From Papaver somniferum (taxonomy: Eukaryota; Streptophyta; Magnoliopsida; Ranunculales; Papaveraceae), in the NCBI RefSeq assembly GCF_003573695.1, contig NC_039361.1, positions 98,024,279 to 98,088,278 of the forward strand: DNA of 64,000 bases, written 5' to 3'. Below, piece by piece: positions 1-12,883 of this stretch (position 1 is its first letter; the number at the start of each line of letters is the position of its first letter). The notes under the pieces are model-generated. The model did no database searches. It saw nothing but the letters and a program-made list of their open reading frames with translations, and was not told the DNA's origin. A program made the position numbers and the translations under genes.

Positions 1-281
1 GAATTTTAATTTCAATGTACTTTTTTAATTTCATCAAAAAACATTGTAATCTTGTTTTGCAATGTAATGAAAGAATTCCTTAATTTGGTAAATTCTCAAA
101 TTTTGAAACAAACAACCGTTGGAAAAAATTGTGAAATATTTCAAAATTCAAAATTTGAAACCATAACCGTTGGTAGTGTAACGAGAGCTTGAGAAAACAT
201 GATTAATAAACATGATTAATAAACATGATTAATTACTGATGGTGTAAACTAGGTGTAAGAGAAAAAAGGTCAAACTATATT
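1..281. other. AT-rich spacer
   Basis: No coding potential or recognisable element seen apart from the short tandem repeat at 195-233. Confidence 0.5.
195..233. repeat. 13-bp tandem repeat, three copies
   Basis: Three uninterrupted copies of aaacatgattaat run from 195 to 207, 208 to 220 and 221 to 233. This is a simple minisatellite with no visible function. Confidence 0.85.
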
Positions 282-358
282 TGCGCTGAATGGTACAACG
301 CAGAGGATCTGTGCGTTTTCATTGAGCGCAAATTTTATGCGATGTACCATTCAGCGCA
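282..358. repeat. Perfect 15-bp inverted repeat (hairpin or MITE-like)
   Basis: The arm TGCGCTGAATGGTAC at 282-296 is exactly reverse-complemented at 344-358. The 47-bp loop contains further GCGC-rich pieces (ttgagcgca, tatgcgatg), and a related motif (gtgctgaccattgcgcgg) follows at about 380-397. This could be a small foldback element or the end of a degraded DNA transposon. No target-site duplication was identified. Confidence 0.7.
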
Positions 359-1477
359 CATACTTGGGATATTCTTTCTTGTGCTGACCATTGCGCGGAA
401 AGGTGATTTTAGTTGTGTCCATTCAACAGAACTATCTCGCTACTATTTTACATGCGAGATATAGATGCCACCATAATATTATTTTGTGACAAGTGGGTTT
501 TACTGGGGACTTGGTTTGGTTGGTAAATGGTATCCCGTATTCAACAAGTTTTTCGAATAAAATTAACGGATCGTGAGCAGATCTAATTAACAAACAAATA
601 TTCTTCAATGGACTTTATTGATATATATTAATCACCGGTTATATATTCTTTATACTTTTCCAATAATATCAAGAAATTAAAAATTGGTTGACATAATCTT
701 TTGAAAACCACAAGCTTTAGATTCCTTTTACTGGAGTACTAATAACATTTTCTTGATAAGATGTTTATGGTAGACATGAAGTGGGTTAAGCCTTGTACTA
801 GTCCGTATGAAATTCTAATTAATTGTACATTAAAATCCAATTCAATTTTTAATCATATACAGTTCTAACAATAGGCTTACCCATCACTTTACCACTAAAA
901 ATATTTCTTGTTCTTTCAAAGTTTAGATACCTCTGTTTGGGGATATGAAAAATTCTTTGTTTCGACTAATTATTAAGAAAATTTACAAGTTTTTCAAGTT
1001 TTCCAACCATCAAACAAGATAAAGCTCTTCAAATTGTATTTATAATTAATGTTATTCGTAAAATCAGCCTACTTTTTTGAAACGGAGATAGTATTATTTT
1101 TTGATCGGTAAAAAATTTAATGCCAACGAGTTTTCATCTCAACTCAGTGATATTAACACATAATGACTTTATCATTGTATTACAAGTTACAATAACGTCG
1201 ACCTCAACTTTAATTTTACTCCGGAAAACTTTTAATCTGAAAAGATAATTACAAACTCCATTTAAAGAAAAAATTTACACTGTAAAAATTGATTGGCCTA
1301 GATGATATTGTGGTGGGTCTCGTAAGATGTGGCATGTGGCATCAGTTGGATGGGTTCACTTTGGAGCATTTTTTCTTTTGGGGACTACTCTTGTTTTTCA
1401 GGGAACTACTACAGTATATGGTATAATTTAATTATTTTTTGATAAAAATTATGTGGTATAAATGACTATACCTATAG
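359..1477. other. AT-rich intergenic stretch, nothing recognised
   Basis: No ORF with family resemblance, no repeat shared with the rest of the window and no RNA gene was seen. Confidence 0.5.
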
Positions 1478-2639
1478 TGTAGCACAATGTAGTTGATCTC
1501 GGATTTCGATTTGTCTCGGTCCCGAACGAGATACTGGTACAATGTTATCTCGGGAAGATTCCGTTTCCAAATTTCGGTGTAATTTCGATTCCAATTTTTA
1601 TACATATAATTTCTATATATATGTTAAGATATAATATAATGAAATGCTATCAAATTAAACAAAACAAACAAATGTAAACACTAAGCACTAAACAAATATT
1701 CAAAGGAGACTTATGATAAACTCTCATAAGGTTTAGCTAATATGAATACAGTAATAAAAATGAAAGATTTAACGTTTTGGTGGGATATATTAAAGAGAGT
1801 TGTGATCAAACTAAGTACCGGTTCAGTGGTTTGTTTTTAGGCTTAATGCCCTGGGTTCGAAATACACACCAAGAATTTCGTACTTAGCGAGGCTCAACAC
1901 GTGTTACTATATGGCTAATGCCTTGCTGGGTCTCTCACTCCACGTGTTGTTATATGGACAAAACGTGTTAACATATTTGATATTTCTAAGAAAAAACGAA
2001 AGCTCCGGTTCTTTCCCAAACATTCTTTTCCACTCGCTCCTCACCCAAAATTGTATTTCAGTAGTTAAACAAAATTTGGAAATGAAATTTCTTTGGTACT
2101 TTACGATGAGCTATGAATGTCGACGAGATATTTACATGTTGTCTTTTCTTTCATTTCTTTTTTGATCGGCAAATGTCCTTGTTTTTTTTTTCAATGATGA
2201 TATTTGTAAGTGGGGATATTGGAGATATTAATTTGTGATTTGGATAAGAATATGCTCAAGTGAAAGATGGTTTATCGTCTTTATGTTTTGAGTTCGGTTA
2301 CTGAAAAAATGATTAACGACAATTACAGCAAATGGGTGAGTAGAAATGGCTACACAACCTGATTGAAGAAATGGATTTCTTCTCTTGAATCAAATATACA
2401 GACTGTCTCAACCCATCTCACAAATTTGTTTTACGCTTAAAAGCATGTGATTATTTCTTTTACTGAGATACCCTCATCTCGGCTGACTTGTATCGGCTTG
2501 ATTTCGGCCGAGTCAAGCGAGATTTCCGCCAGCTTTCCGTCCTGGCGAAATCAGCTGTCTCGTTAAGTTGTGAGCCGAAAACGAGAATTTCGGCGGAATC
2601 TCGGCCGAAATGGCCGAGATCGACCACATTGGTGTAACA
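1478..2639. mobile_element. Candidate non-autonomous DNA transposon with TIRs
   Basis: The left end (1478-1502, beginning TGTAGCACAATG and ending GATCTCGG) is imperfectly reverse-complemented by the right end (2615-2639, CCGAGATCGACC...TGTAACA). About 18 inner bases match with two mismatches. Both subterminal regions (1490-1600 and 2460-2620) are full of short CTCGG/CCGAG and TTTCGG/CCGAAAT motifs, as in the subterminal repeats where hAT or MULE transposases bind. No transposase ORF is present; the 84-codon ORF at 1911-2165 resembles nothing known to me. I could not find a convincing target-site duplication, so the superfamily is unassigned. Confidence 0.45.
1820..1865 (+). repeat. SINE-like head with Pol III A and B boxes
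   Basis: An A-box-like ggttcagtggtttg at 1820-1833 is followed at tRNA-like spacing by a B-box-like GGTTCGAAATAC at 1854-1865. This arrangement is typical of tRNA-derived plant SINEs. No clear tail was found, so it is a fragment at best. It lies inside the candidate DNA transposon. Confidence 0.35.
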
Positions 2640-3408
2640 GGATAAAAGGTACTTTAGTTATTAAACGATTAAGTTATAATTTACTTATTTAAATTACGGT
2701 ATTATCTCTATATAATTTATTCATTTTCATAGTTATTTTTGTTGATTTATTGGGGCTGGCCAGGTTTTTTTTGGTTGGGTTTTAGTTAACATCCATTGTT
2801 TTCTTCACGAATAACATACTAAGTTCAATGCTTTAAAAAAAGAAGATATTGAGTTGTAACATCCGTCGATATTGAAATCCAATTTTTACCCGCAAAAAGT
2901 GTCAGGTGTTGGTAAAAAGTCTAGCTTTCACCCGTAATAATTAGGCAAAATTAATGAGACACGCAATGTTCACCGGTTCATTTTCAGCAGTAATCTCCAA
3001 AAATGCATTGAGGTGATTAAATCAATTCTTGTGTGAAAAATATAATTTCACAACAATGACGAGTAACAACGAACGTAACATATAAATGTATATGATAGTA
3101 TAATGTTAATATGTCTAAAAATATTGCACAAAACAAAGTAGATCATGTATGGCAAGTTCATTATCAAGGGGTAGAGAGCACACATCGGGTTTATTACTTC
3201 ACACTATCTACTTACTAATTGTTAAGTTATAGCTGTTATATTTATTTTCAGGAAATGGGATGTGTCGATATAAGTGATAATAATGGTATGACTAGCCCAG
3301 TTGTTAAGAGAAGCATTAAACTAAAATGATAAGTTGATTGGTGCTAATTCTCTTATTGTCATAGCATCTACAATTAATTGTTGGCTTGATAATCTATTTT
3401 ATTATATA
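2640..3408. other. Intergenic stretch, nothing recognised
   Basis: AT-rich sequence left of the first LTR. No coding resemblance or shared repeats seen. Confidence 0.5.
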
Positions 3409-5693
3409 AGAAAATTCCCAGCTGAGTGCACCACTAATTTTTTATATGATTGGAGTATGAGCCTGCCTGGTAGTACTTTTAACAATTAAAAGAAGAGACA
3501 AATTTTAATGGGAAAAAACAAAGACACACATATCCAAGAATTTTATTAACGAGGAAACTACAATCTTGTAGAAAAATTTCAGAACCTCGTCCATTTTGGA
3601 CGTCATATTGTATTAAGTCACTACAAATACTAAGCTGTATTTCGGACTGGAATGTAGTTGAGACAGAATCGACCCTCCGAGAAGTTCAGCTTCACCCGTG
3701 CTCCATACGTTTCTTGGATCTCGCAAGGCCTTACACACTTGATTCCCCTAGCTGATGTCCGTTACGGCACATGAGTTGTTTCAACGACAATAAAGACTTT
3801 TAATTAATCTGCCTCTACTCATATAGCCTATAGATTTTCTTCAGAAAGATCTACAATCAAGCTAATGGAAATTTGTTTGCTTGTGATGGATCTTCAGGGA
3901 TAAAAAAGATATCAAGTAAACCTCGACAATTAGGATGAATTACTTTATTCAAAGGTTATAGAGATTGAAAATACGAGGATACCCGAATACACCACGATCT
4001 TTTATTTATCCACCTATAAGTCCTTTACCGAAAGTGATTGTCTATGGACAAATTCGAGACAATACTACGAATCGGTTCACACTTCGTGTGATCGTCTATG
4101 GATACGAGATCGAGACAATACGACAACAACATAACTTGCGTGATTGACTAAGGGTACAAGATCGAGACAATACAATAACGAAGTATGATACTTCATAATA
4201 GGTTCGGACTTAACCAAACTATACAGGATCACTATCAAGTATATTCGTAATTACCGTTTGTGTATTTTACTTCTAATTATGATAAAACAATTATAATTTC
4301 GGAAATAGAAAAGTAAAAGACACAGCAAGATTTTGTTAACGAGGAAACCACAAATGCAGAAAAACCCCGGGACCTAGTCCAGAATTGAATACTCTCACAA
4401 ACTTCGTATAATTGAGACCAAGCAACTAAACCTATAGTTCACCTAGTTTGTTCAGTATCCTTGCGCTTCCGACATTCAATAAGCGCACGCAATGGAATAA
4501 TTCTTTTGGATCGTTATTCCAAACAGTAAAGGAACAACAAATCTGTTTGGTAACAACTCTCTTGATTCTTTCAGATGAATATATCTCAAGTCATATGCAA
4601 AGGCTCTTCCATTTAACCAATAAACTCCTTTGCCTGGTCAGATCAATCTATCCAACAACTACCGAAGTAGCAAGGTTTAGATTTGCAATCAATCAATATA
4701 GAATCAACAAGGAAACTATAAGGTGATGCCGATATTACACAACTAACCAATCGAATAAATCTGATTCTAGTTGGATCCAGCCGATCAAGGTTGGTGCATA
4801 CCAAAGATATAGAAACCAAAACAGAAATCTTCTTTATCTTCAAATCTTCTTTAATCTTCAATAAACACCTGCACAACACCACTTGAATCTATTGCGATCA
4901 ATCACACACAGAACGGAGTATGTTAGTAATGGATTATCACAATACATCTTTATATCCACAAACAGTTCTAAGGATCTCGTCGATACTTCGATTTAGTTTG
5001 GGTGAATCTTATATCAGAAGAGAGGATTCTGAAGAATAAACAAACTAGGTGCAATCGAAGTTCAATAACTGTTAGTCAATCAAATCAATAGAAAACTAAA
5101 ATAAACTGCAATTATCCAGTTTTCCACCAACGGTACTCGTAAACGCTTCTTGATCCCATAGAAATCTTTAAACGAGTGGTCGTAAGAGATTTCGCCTAAT
5201 TAGGGTACTTTCCTCTCCGATTAGACGGCTCCGCCAGGAACAACAAATAGATGAAGTTTGTCTGGCTCTTAGGATAGTTTGCTCGAAATGCAAACTTGGG
5301 TATTTATAGACCAAGGATGTTTGCACACCAAGGAATTTCCAAAACCAAATATTCTCAAGATATGCAATAAATTCCCAAATCGGTTTTCATAATTCCTGGA
5401 AATGCTTTGTCAGATATTTTCAAAATCTCACTAGAAAATCTCCAATTAGTAAATGCAATTTACCAATTTTTATTCTCTAGAGATATGCATTTAATTGCTG
5501 GTAATTATAGCATATAAAACTAACAACCTTAATTAAAAGATTCTTAATTTATTTCGGTCCGTGATCTCCTTGAGTTATTAAGGAATATCTTTGAACAATA
5601 AAAGATAAGAATTATTGAGCATGTTCAAAGTATGTCGAAATCTTTTCTTTATAAATCCTCTTTCATATTTGCAATCTTAGAACCGATTATGCC

Positions 5694-8600
5694 TGAAAAA
5701 GCGGGGGTCTAACAACACCACCCAATATTTCGCTTAACAATCTGTATGGACTAACTCCAATATACTTTGCTAGAGAATCAACTAGACAGTCAGACTCAAT
5801 CTAGCTTAAAGTATATCAAGGAGTTAATATATCTTGTTTTGATTTACTCGAGCTAATAGAAATCAGCGAGTCTTTAATCAAACACAAGGAATAACTTGTA
5901 TGGTACCAAAGACCAATATCCAAGGATCAATCAATGACAATCAACAACCAAAGGTTGGATTACTCTAATTGATGATCTAACACACAATTTGTATTATTTC
6001 AATTATAAAGATAAAACAATATAATGCGGAAATTGAGATAACACAGACACCAGAAATTTTGTTAACGAGGAAACCGCAAATGCATAAAAACCCCGGGACC
6101 TAGTCCAGATTGAACATACACTGTATTAAGCCGCTACAGACACTATCCTACTCCAAGCTAACTTCGGACTGGCCTGTAGTTGAACCCCAATCAATCTCCC
6201 ACTGATCCAATGTACAGTTATGCTTCTACGCCTCTGATCCCAGCAGGATACTACGAACTTGATTCTCTTAGCTGATCACATCCACAACTAAGAGTTGCTA
6301 CGACCCAAAATCGCAGGGTTTGACAATAAACAAATCTGTCTCACACAAACAAGTCTATCAAAGGATCAATCTGTCTCCCACAGATAAACCCTAAAAGTTT
6401 TGTTCCGTCTTTTGATAATAATCAAGGTGAACGGGAACCAACTGATAATCCGGTCTTATATTCTCGAAGAACAGCCTAGAGTTATCAATCACCTCACAAC
6501 AATCTTAATCGTATGGTAGCGAAACAAGATGTTGCAGAATCACAAACAACGAGACGAAGATGTTTGTGATTACTTTTTATATCTTGCCTATCGGAGATAT
6601 CAATCTCAAGCCAATCAATCTGATTGTACTCGTACGATAGAAGATGCAAGATCAGATCACACAACTACGATAAAAGTAGTATCGGTATGGCTTCACAATC
6701 CCAATGAAGTCTTTAAGTCGTTAACCTGGTTTTAGAAGACGAAAACCAAAGGTTAAAGGAGAATCGACTCTAGCACGCAAACTAGTATCACACGTAAGGT
6801 GTGAGGATTAGTTTTACACAATACTAGATGTCTCCTTTATATAGTCTTTCAAATCAGGGTTTGCAATCAATGTTAGATTAGAAACAAAGCATTCAATAAT
6901 CACCATTAGATAAAAACTTCATTTAGATTCAAGCTAATATTTCTGAACCGTTAGATCGAAAACTTAGATTGTTACACACACTTGACAATGCACGCTTCTA
7001 GGTTTGTTAACGGTACCCGAACGTATGCACTTGTTGGTTCAACAATAGTTAACCAAAAGGTTAGCCATATGAGCATTTCTTATCAACCGTGTTCTTCTTC
7101 ACCATAACTAGTTCAAATGAACTAGTCAGAGAGTTGTTCAATTGCAAGAAAATCTTATGTACTACACAAGACACAATTGAAGCAAAGATGATTTGATTCA
7201 CTTGAATCGGTTCATGAACTTTTATAGCCACGGTTTGCAAACTGCATTCCTTAGTCTTTTTAAGTTTAAGTTCAGAAATCATCTTCAGATATATAACCTT
7301 CTCGAGTTCGCAGACTAGGTTTGCAGACTTAAGTTACTGGGCAGAGTTTACAAACTCCAGCAGAAATTCTCGGGTATGAGAACTTCGCCGGTTCGCGGAC
7401 TGGGTTCGCGGACTTATCTTCACGCAAGTAGTTTGTCAACTCCAGCAGAAATTCTCGGGTTTGAGAACTTTGACAGTTCGCGGACTTGGCTCACTCCATT
7501 CTTCCGGTTCTCTTGATCAACAAAGTTCGCAAACTTTGGTTCAAGTAATAGGACTTATACATAAATGTGTTTCCACAACAATGCTTATGTCCATCATTGG
7601 TTATGTAATCTAATCTCTCATTTCAATCATTGAAACATTCTTAGAGGACGTTATATAGTTGTTACACCATTTCTCGTCAAAACAATTTTCAAGATGATTG
7701 AAACATATCATGAATTTCGTCACATGGTAAAGATAAACTTGATCGAAGCGAAAAGCTTACCAACACGTATTTCGAGATATAGATAGGGGAGGTATACTCG
7801 GCACGAAATACGAAATGTGTATAGTCAAAGTCTATATATATAACATACGACTTCTTGTCTCAAAGAGTAGGAGATAGAGTAGATATACTTTTGAGTGATA
7901 GATAAGTTCAAGTCTTCACATACCTTTTTGTCGAGAAGTTCCACCGGTTCCTTGAGTAGTTCTTCTACTTGTATGATGAATCGCCATGCAGTCCTTGAGC
8001 TCAACTACACTTTCTATCCTAGTCCGAGACTTAGCTATAATAGACAAGAAATCAATACTTATAGTTTTGATCACTAACATTGACAAACATGTTCTTCTTC
8101 ACTATAACTAGTTCAAATGACTCAAATGAACTAGTTAGCGAGTTGTTCAATTGCTTAGATCTTATAGAAGTATACAAGACACAATCGAAGCAAAAAGGAT
8201 TTGATTCACTCGAATAGATTCATGAACTTTATAGCCACGGTTTGCAACCTTGCATTCCTTAGTTAATATAAGTTTAAGTTCACGAGTAATCGTTTTTAGA
8301 ATATAACCAACCTAAGTACGCGGACCAGGTATATGAACTTAAGTACCGAGAATAAGTTTGTAAATAGTTCACAAACTCCAGCAGATTTTCTCGGGAAGAG
8401 AACCTCCGGCAGTACGCGGATTGGGTTCGCGGTCTCGGTTCGCGGACTCTGTTCCAGTTTTCTGAGAAGCAAAGTACATAGACTTTGGTTCAAGGAATAA
8501 GGACTTACACATGTATGTGTTACCACACAATGCTTATATCCAACATTGGTTATATAATATAAACTCTCATTTCAATAATTGAAACATTCTTAGAGGACGT

Positions 8601-9085
8601 TATATAGTTATTATTCACAAACTATTTTTCTTCAAAGCCATTTTCAAGTGATTGAAACATAACATGACTTTCATCACTAGGTAAAGATGAACTTGGTCAA
8701 ACCAAAAAGCTTACCAACACATATTTCGAGAAATATATAAGCGAGATAAACTCGGCTCGAAATAGCAAATGTGTATAATCAAAGTCTTTATAGAAAAACG
8801 ACTTTTGTCTCAAGATAGGAGATAGAGTAGATAGACTTTTGAGTGATAGATAAGTTCAAGTCTCCACATACCTTTTAGTCGATGAAGTTCCACCAGTTCC
8901 TTGAGTAGTTCTTCGTCTTGTATGATGATCGGCATGGATTTATTGAGCTCAACCACACTTTCTATCATAGTCCGAGACTTAGCTATAGTAGACTATAAAT
9001 CAAGACTTATAGTTTTAATCACTAATATTGACAAACATGCTTGAGATAGCAACGCATGCGAGTTCGACCGAGAAATGCTCTAACA
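5694..9085 (-). repeat. E1 3' LTR, enlarged and chimeric
   Basis: 3.39 kb against 2.27 kb for the 5' LTR. The extra length is a second copy of the U3 region: 8087-9085 repeats about 7090-8086 but with clear divergence. For example it has the double gactcaaatga element and gtacgcgg motifs typical of elements A and B instead of the ttcgcgg motifs of E1. The junction is at about 8086 (acatg/ttcttcttc). The TATA box (minus strand, ctatataaaggag) is at about 6832-6844 and the conserved LTR block at 6057-6108. Confidence 0.8.
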
Positions 9086-9740
9086 ATCTCCCCCTTTGTC
9101 AATTTTAGTGACAAAACTATCAATACATATGGAATACAAAAAAGATAAAGAAACTTTAATAGCTCCTATTCCACATGTCTAATCTTCAACATTCCTCAAA
9201 ATCTTTGTCACTTCCAAGTACTCCAATCATACCAAAGGTTGTAAGTTTAGCATCACTGTTGTTGAAGATCCGTAGTTATAACAATGAGAAAACATAGTTC
9301 TCGATCATTGTTATACAGTGTCATAGTATTATTACACAGCGTCAAAGTTCAATTGTATCACAACTTCAACAATAATACTATGGTGATATGTATCACTCCC
9401 CCTTACTCAATACTCCATCTCACATGGAAACCACTCCCCCTTACACAATGATCCGAAAACCATATGTATTTGTAGTGTGAACTACATATTAATTATCCTC
9501 CTTTTTGTCAATAAAATTGGCAAAGGTATAAGAACGGGATCATAATGAAATTTCCAAGAGAGACGTTTCATGACAAAAAGAAAAAATGCATACCAACTAA
9601 TTTAGATGCAATCATAAATCCGAAGCTAAATGCATTCATCAAGGAGTTTAAAGATACAAGATAACCCCTCTAAAATTCCACAGCCGCACACCCCTTAAGA
9701 TATGACCATTAAGCACAAGTTCAAAAGAACTCTCCCCCAT
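9086..9740 (-). other. E1 multiple polypurine tracts before 3' LTR
   Basis: On the - strand, AAAGGGGGAGATTG lies directly against the LTR start (9086-9103). Further GGGGGAGT-type tracts lie at about 9399, 9435, 9496 and 9730. Tandem polypurine tracts are a described hallmark of Sireviruses; they prime plus-strand DNA synthesis. Confidence 0.75.
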
Positions 9741-9908
9741 TTGTTGGCATTCCCGAAAGAACAACAAGGGCGACCTTAATTTCAAAACAAAAAAAGGATT
9801 TTGGAACAAAAATGACACTAACAAGACAAAAACAACTCTACAGAAACTGAACTGGAGTAAACCTACTGGAATTTCAAACTCAATTGCCCAAAAGATAGAG
9901 ATGAGCAT
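9648..9908 (-). pseudogene. Remnant ORF between RNase H and 3' LTR of E1
   Basis: An 86-codon hydrophobic ORF whose C-terminal half (..SPLLFFRECQQMGESSFEL.. then ..RLWNFRGVI) lines up with ORFs in the same position in elements A (37897-38241) and B (49119-49322). It overlaps one of the polypurine tracts. Sireviruses often have an env-like ORF here, but the similarity may only reflect a conserved noncoding 3' region. Function unknown. Confidence 0.3.
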
Positions 9909-10246
9909 AGGGGCAAGAGTTGTAGAAACATTTTAATGAACCAAAACAACACCAATAGACTGCCGCAAGTGTTGAAACGTAGTAGTGTCTGATGGTTTGG
10001 TAACAATATCAGCCAATTGTTGTTCGGAAGGCACAAATTCCATACTTATGATACCATTTGATCATGAATAAAATGGTACCTTATGTCAATGTGCTTTGTT
10101 CTTGAGTGCTCAACAGGATTCTCAGTGATTCGAATCGCACTAGAGTTATCACAAAAGATCTTCATTATTCCAGTATCAACTCCATAATCAGCTAGCATTT
10201 GTTTCATCCATAGAAGTTGAGTACAGCATGATCCAGCAACAATATA

Positions 10247-10600
10247 TTATGCCTCACATGTAGACAGGGATTGAGAATTTTGCTTCTTGCTATGCCAAGC
10301 TACAAGATTTAGTCTTATATAGTACAAACCCCCTGATGTACTTTTTCTGTCTTCTACACATCCTTCCCAATCAGCATCTGAATAAGCAGATAAATCAGTG
10401 TTAGTATCAAAAGTATAAGATAAACGATACCCGACAGTGTGATTAATATATCGAATGATCCTTTTTGCAGCTGCAAGATGAGATTCCTTTGGATTTGCCT
10501 GAAACCTGACACAACAACCAACACTGAAAGAAATATCAGGTCTAGTGGTTGTAAGATACAAAAGGCTACCAATAATAGATCGATACAACTTTTGATCCAC
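10247..10600 (-). pseudogene. E1 Ty1/copia RNase H domain
   Basis: 118 codons, ending at a stop near an intact-looking boundary, with the copia RNase H signature: YRSIIGSLLYLTTTRPDISF at the N-terminus, AAAKRIIRYI in the middle, then SAYSDADWEGC..DRKSTSGG and ..AWHSKKQNSQSLSTCEA, where functional copies read S..EAEY. It removes the RNA strand during reverse transcription. It is separated from the RT part by stops and frameshifts at 10600-10790, so it is part of one broken pol gene. Confidence 0.9.
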
Positions 10601-10790
10601 TTTTGCTCATTTCTCATCTCTATGTAGTTTACCAGTAGTGGGCATCGATGTTAATATTGGGGAAGACTTATCCAGACCGAACCTTGTCACAAGGTCTCGA
10701 GCATACTTCTCTTGGGATAAGTAAATTCCATCCTTATGTTATTGAATTTGTAATCCTAAGAAGAATTTTAATTCACCAACATTGCTCATT

Positions 10791-11408
10791 TCAAATATTA
10801 GTAAGAGAGACTTGGAAGTCCTTTGCAAAATTTTCAGAAGTTGATCCATAGATGATATCATCTACATAGATTTGAGCAATAACCACATTTTTCCCACTCC
10901 ATTTGGTAAACAAAGTTTTATCAGCTCCGCCTCTTGAAAAACCTTTTCTAATGAGAGAAGTGGTAAGTTTTTCAAACCAGGCTCTAGTTGCCTGTTTCAA
11001 CCCATACAATGCCTTTTTGAGTTTTAGCACATGATCTGGGAAATCAGGGTTTTCAAACCCCTTAGGTTGAGCGATAGAGACTTCCTCCTTTAAAATTCCG
11101 TTTAGGAATGCGGATTTTATATCCATTTGAAACAGCTTAACCTTAAGAAAACAAGCATGAGCTAACAAAATACGAATGGACTCAAGGCGTGCCACAGGAG
11201 CAAAGATCTCGTCAAAGTCAATCCCTTCAATCTGTGAATATCCTTGAGCGACAAGTCTATCTTTGTTTCTGACAATCGTGCCAAATTCATCAGACTTATT
11301 CTTGAATATCCATTTGGTACCAACAATATTAATATTGGAGGGACAAGGTACAAGTTCCCACACATCTTGTCTTTGAAATTGATTTAACTCTTCATGCATT
11401 GCATTCAC
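10791..11408 (-). pseudogene. E1 Ty1/copia reverse transcriptase
   Basis: 205 codons of RVT_2. In order: VGTKWIFKNK near residue 29, VARLESIRILL near 72, the first catalytic aspartate in FQMDIKSAFLNG, KKALYGLKQATRAW, and the catalytic YVDD at about residues 181-184 in QIYVDDIIYGS. The sequence is that of the Sirevirus lineage (VAQGYSQIEGIDFDEIFAPV). Copies RNA to DNA in the virus-like particle. Continues from the integrase ORF across one stop codon at about 11409; the C-terminal thumb region is frameshifted. Confidence 0.93.
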
Positions 11409-12017
11409 CTAAAAGGGATCGTTCAGAGCTTCATCAATATTCCTTGGTTCTACTTGTGAAAGATAATAACCAAAATTGCACATATTTTGAAGTTGTCCTC
11501 TTGTTTTGGCTGTAGAATCTCTTCCTCCAATAATACTATTGGTATCATGATTCCTTTGAACCCAGAGATGTCGTGGAGGGACACGTTCTTGTTCGTCAGG
11601 AATGGCTTGATCAGTGCTCTTCTCCTCGTCACTAGAAATGTCAGGATCAGTAACCGTTGGGATAACTTCGACTGTTTCTGGAATTTCTTTGACTTTCTCA
11701 ATTGTCTCGGTTGGAGGCAATTCAGAAGGAGGATTATCATGACTAAAGTTACTAATGTCATCGATGATAACATTAGCAGATTCCATCATGACTTGTGTTC
11801 TGATATTAAACACTCGAAAACCATGACTATCAGAAGCATAGCCAAGAAAGATACCTTCATCACTTTTGGTGTCGAATTTCCCTTTCTGTTCTCGATCTTT
11901 CAGAATATAACACTTACTTCCAAATACCCTGAGATAGTGTAAGTTAGGTTTCCTTTCGTACCACAAATCATAAGGAGTGTTAAGTGTTTTAGACCGTAAA
12001 TACACACGGTTGATCAA
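11409..12017 (-). pseudogene. E1 integrase C-terminal part and linker
   Basis: 202 codons starting inside integrase: LINRVYLRSKTLNTPYDLWY, then LRVFGSKCYIL and the GIFLGYASDSHGFRVFN motif found at the end of copia integrases. An acidic, low-complexity linker leads into RT. Upstream at 12018-12260 the same frame continues with point stops; it contains TPQANGVAERKNR, which supplies the third catalytic residue (Glu) of the DDE triad. So this is one continuous pol reading frame with nonsense mutations, not separate genes. Confidence 0.88.
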
Positions 12018-12269
12018 GTAACATGCTGTAAAAACAACTTCTCCCTAAAATCTTAATGGTAAGTTTTTGTTATGCATCATTATCCTGGCCATTTCCTGAA
12101 TATTCCTATTCTTTCTTTCAGCAACTCCATTAGCTTGAGGAGTAATAGGTGGTGAGTATTGTTGAATGATCCCCAGTTCGTCACAGAATTCAAATACCTT
12201 GGTGTCTTTGAATTCAGTCCCACGATCGCTTCTAATTTTCTTTAGTTTGCGACCTTGTTCGTTCTGGAT

Positions 12270-12641
12270 TCATTTAACAATAATCTTGAATTCACCAAGA
12301 GTTTCATTCTTATGAGATAGAAATGCAACCCAAGTGAATCTGGTATAATCATCTACCATAACTAAAGCATACTTCTTACCATCAACAGTGGGTTGTTGAA
12401 TTGGTCCGAAGAGATCCGTATGAATTAAATCAAGTGGAGCTTTAGTGAGAATATCTCGAGATGATTTGTGGTGAACTTTCGTTTTCTTACCCTTTTGACA
12501 GTCACCACATACACCTTCAATCTTTGCATTGATTTTGGGAATGCCTCTAACAAGTTCTTTGTTGATGATCTTAGTTAGAAGACGATAATTGATGTGACCA
12601 AAACGCTCATGCAAAGGATGTGTAGATTCCACCTTAGTCAA
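12270..12641 (-). pseudogene. E1 GAG-pre-integrase and integrase core N-part
   Basis: 123 codons. The zinc-binding HHCC is visible as H11..H16 (HERFGH) and C45..C48 (CGDC). The first catalytic Asp is in LIHTDLFGP and the second region in VMVDDYTRFTWV. Integrates the cDNA into host DNA. A stop (Lys codon then TGA) at about 12267 separates it from the rest of the core. Confidence 0.92.
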
Positions 12642-12883
12642 ATTGCAACAGTTGCAAAACTGAGTATCAAGTAGATAACAGTTGTTTTTACCACGAGTTC
12701 CTTAAAAATTACTTTCCCACTTTTGTCTATAATGTCACATCCATTTGCGTTGAATACAACTCGATGGCCTTTGTCACAAATTTAACTAATAGAAAGAAGA
12801 TTGGCAGTCATACCTTTTACATATACTACATCATGGATTTCTGGAACACCGGGAAGTTTGATCGTTCCCTTCTTGTTGATGTA

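Noticed and set aside
10354..10617. 87-codon - strand ORF overlapping the E1 RNase H
   Set aside because: Out-of-frame shadow of the RNase H frame 10247-10600.
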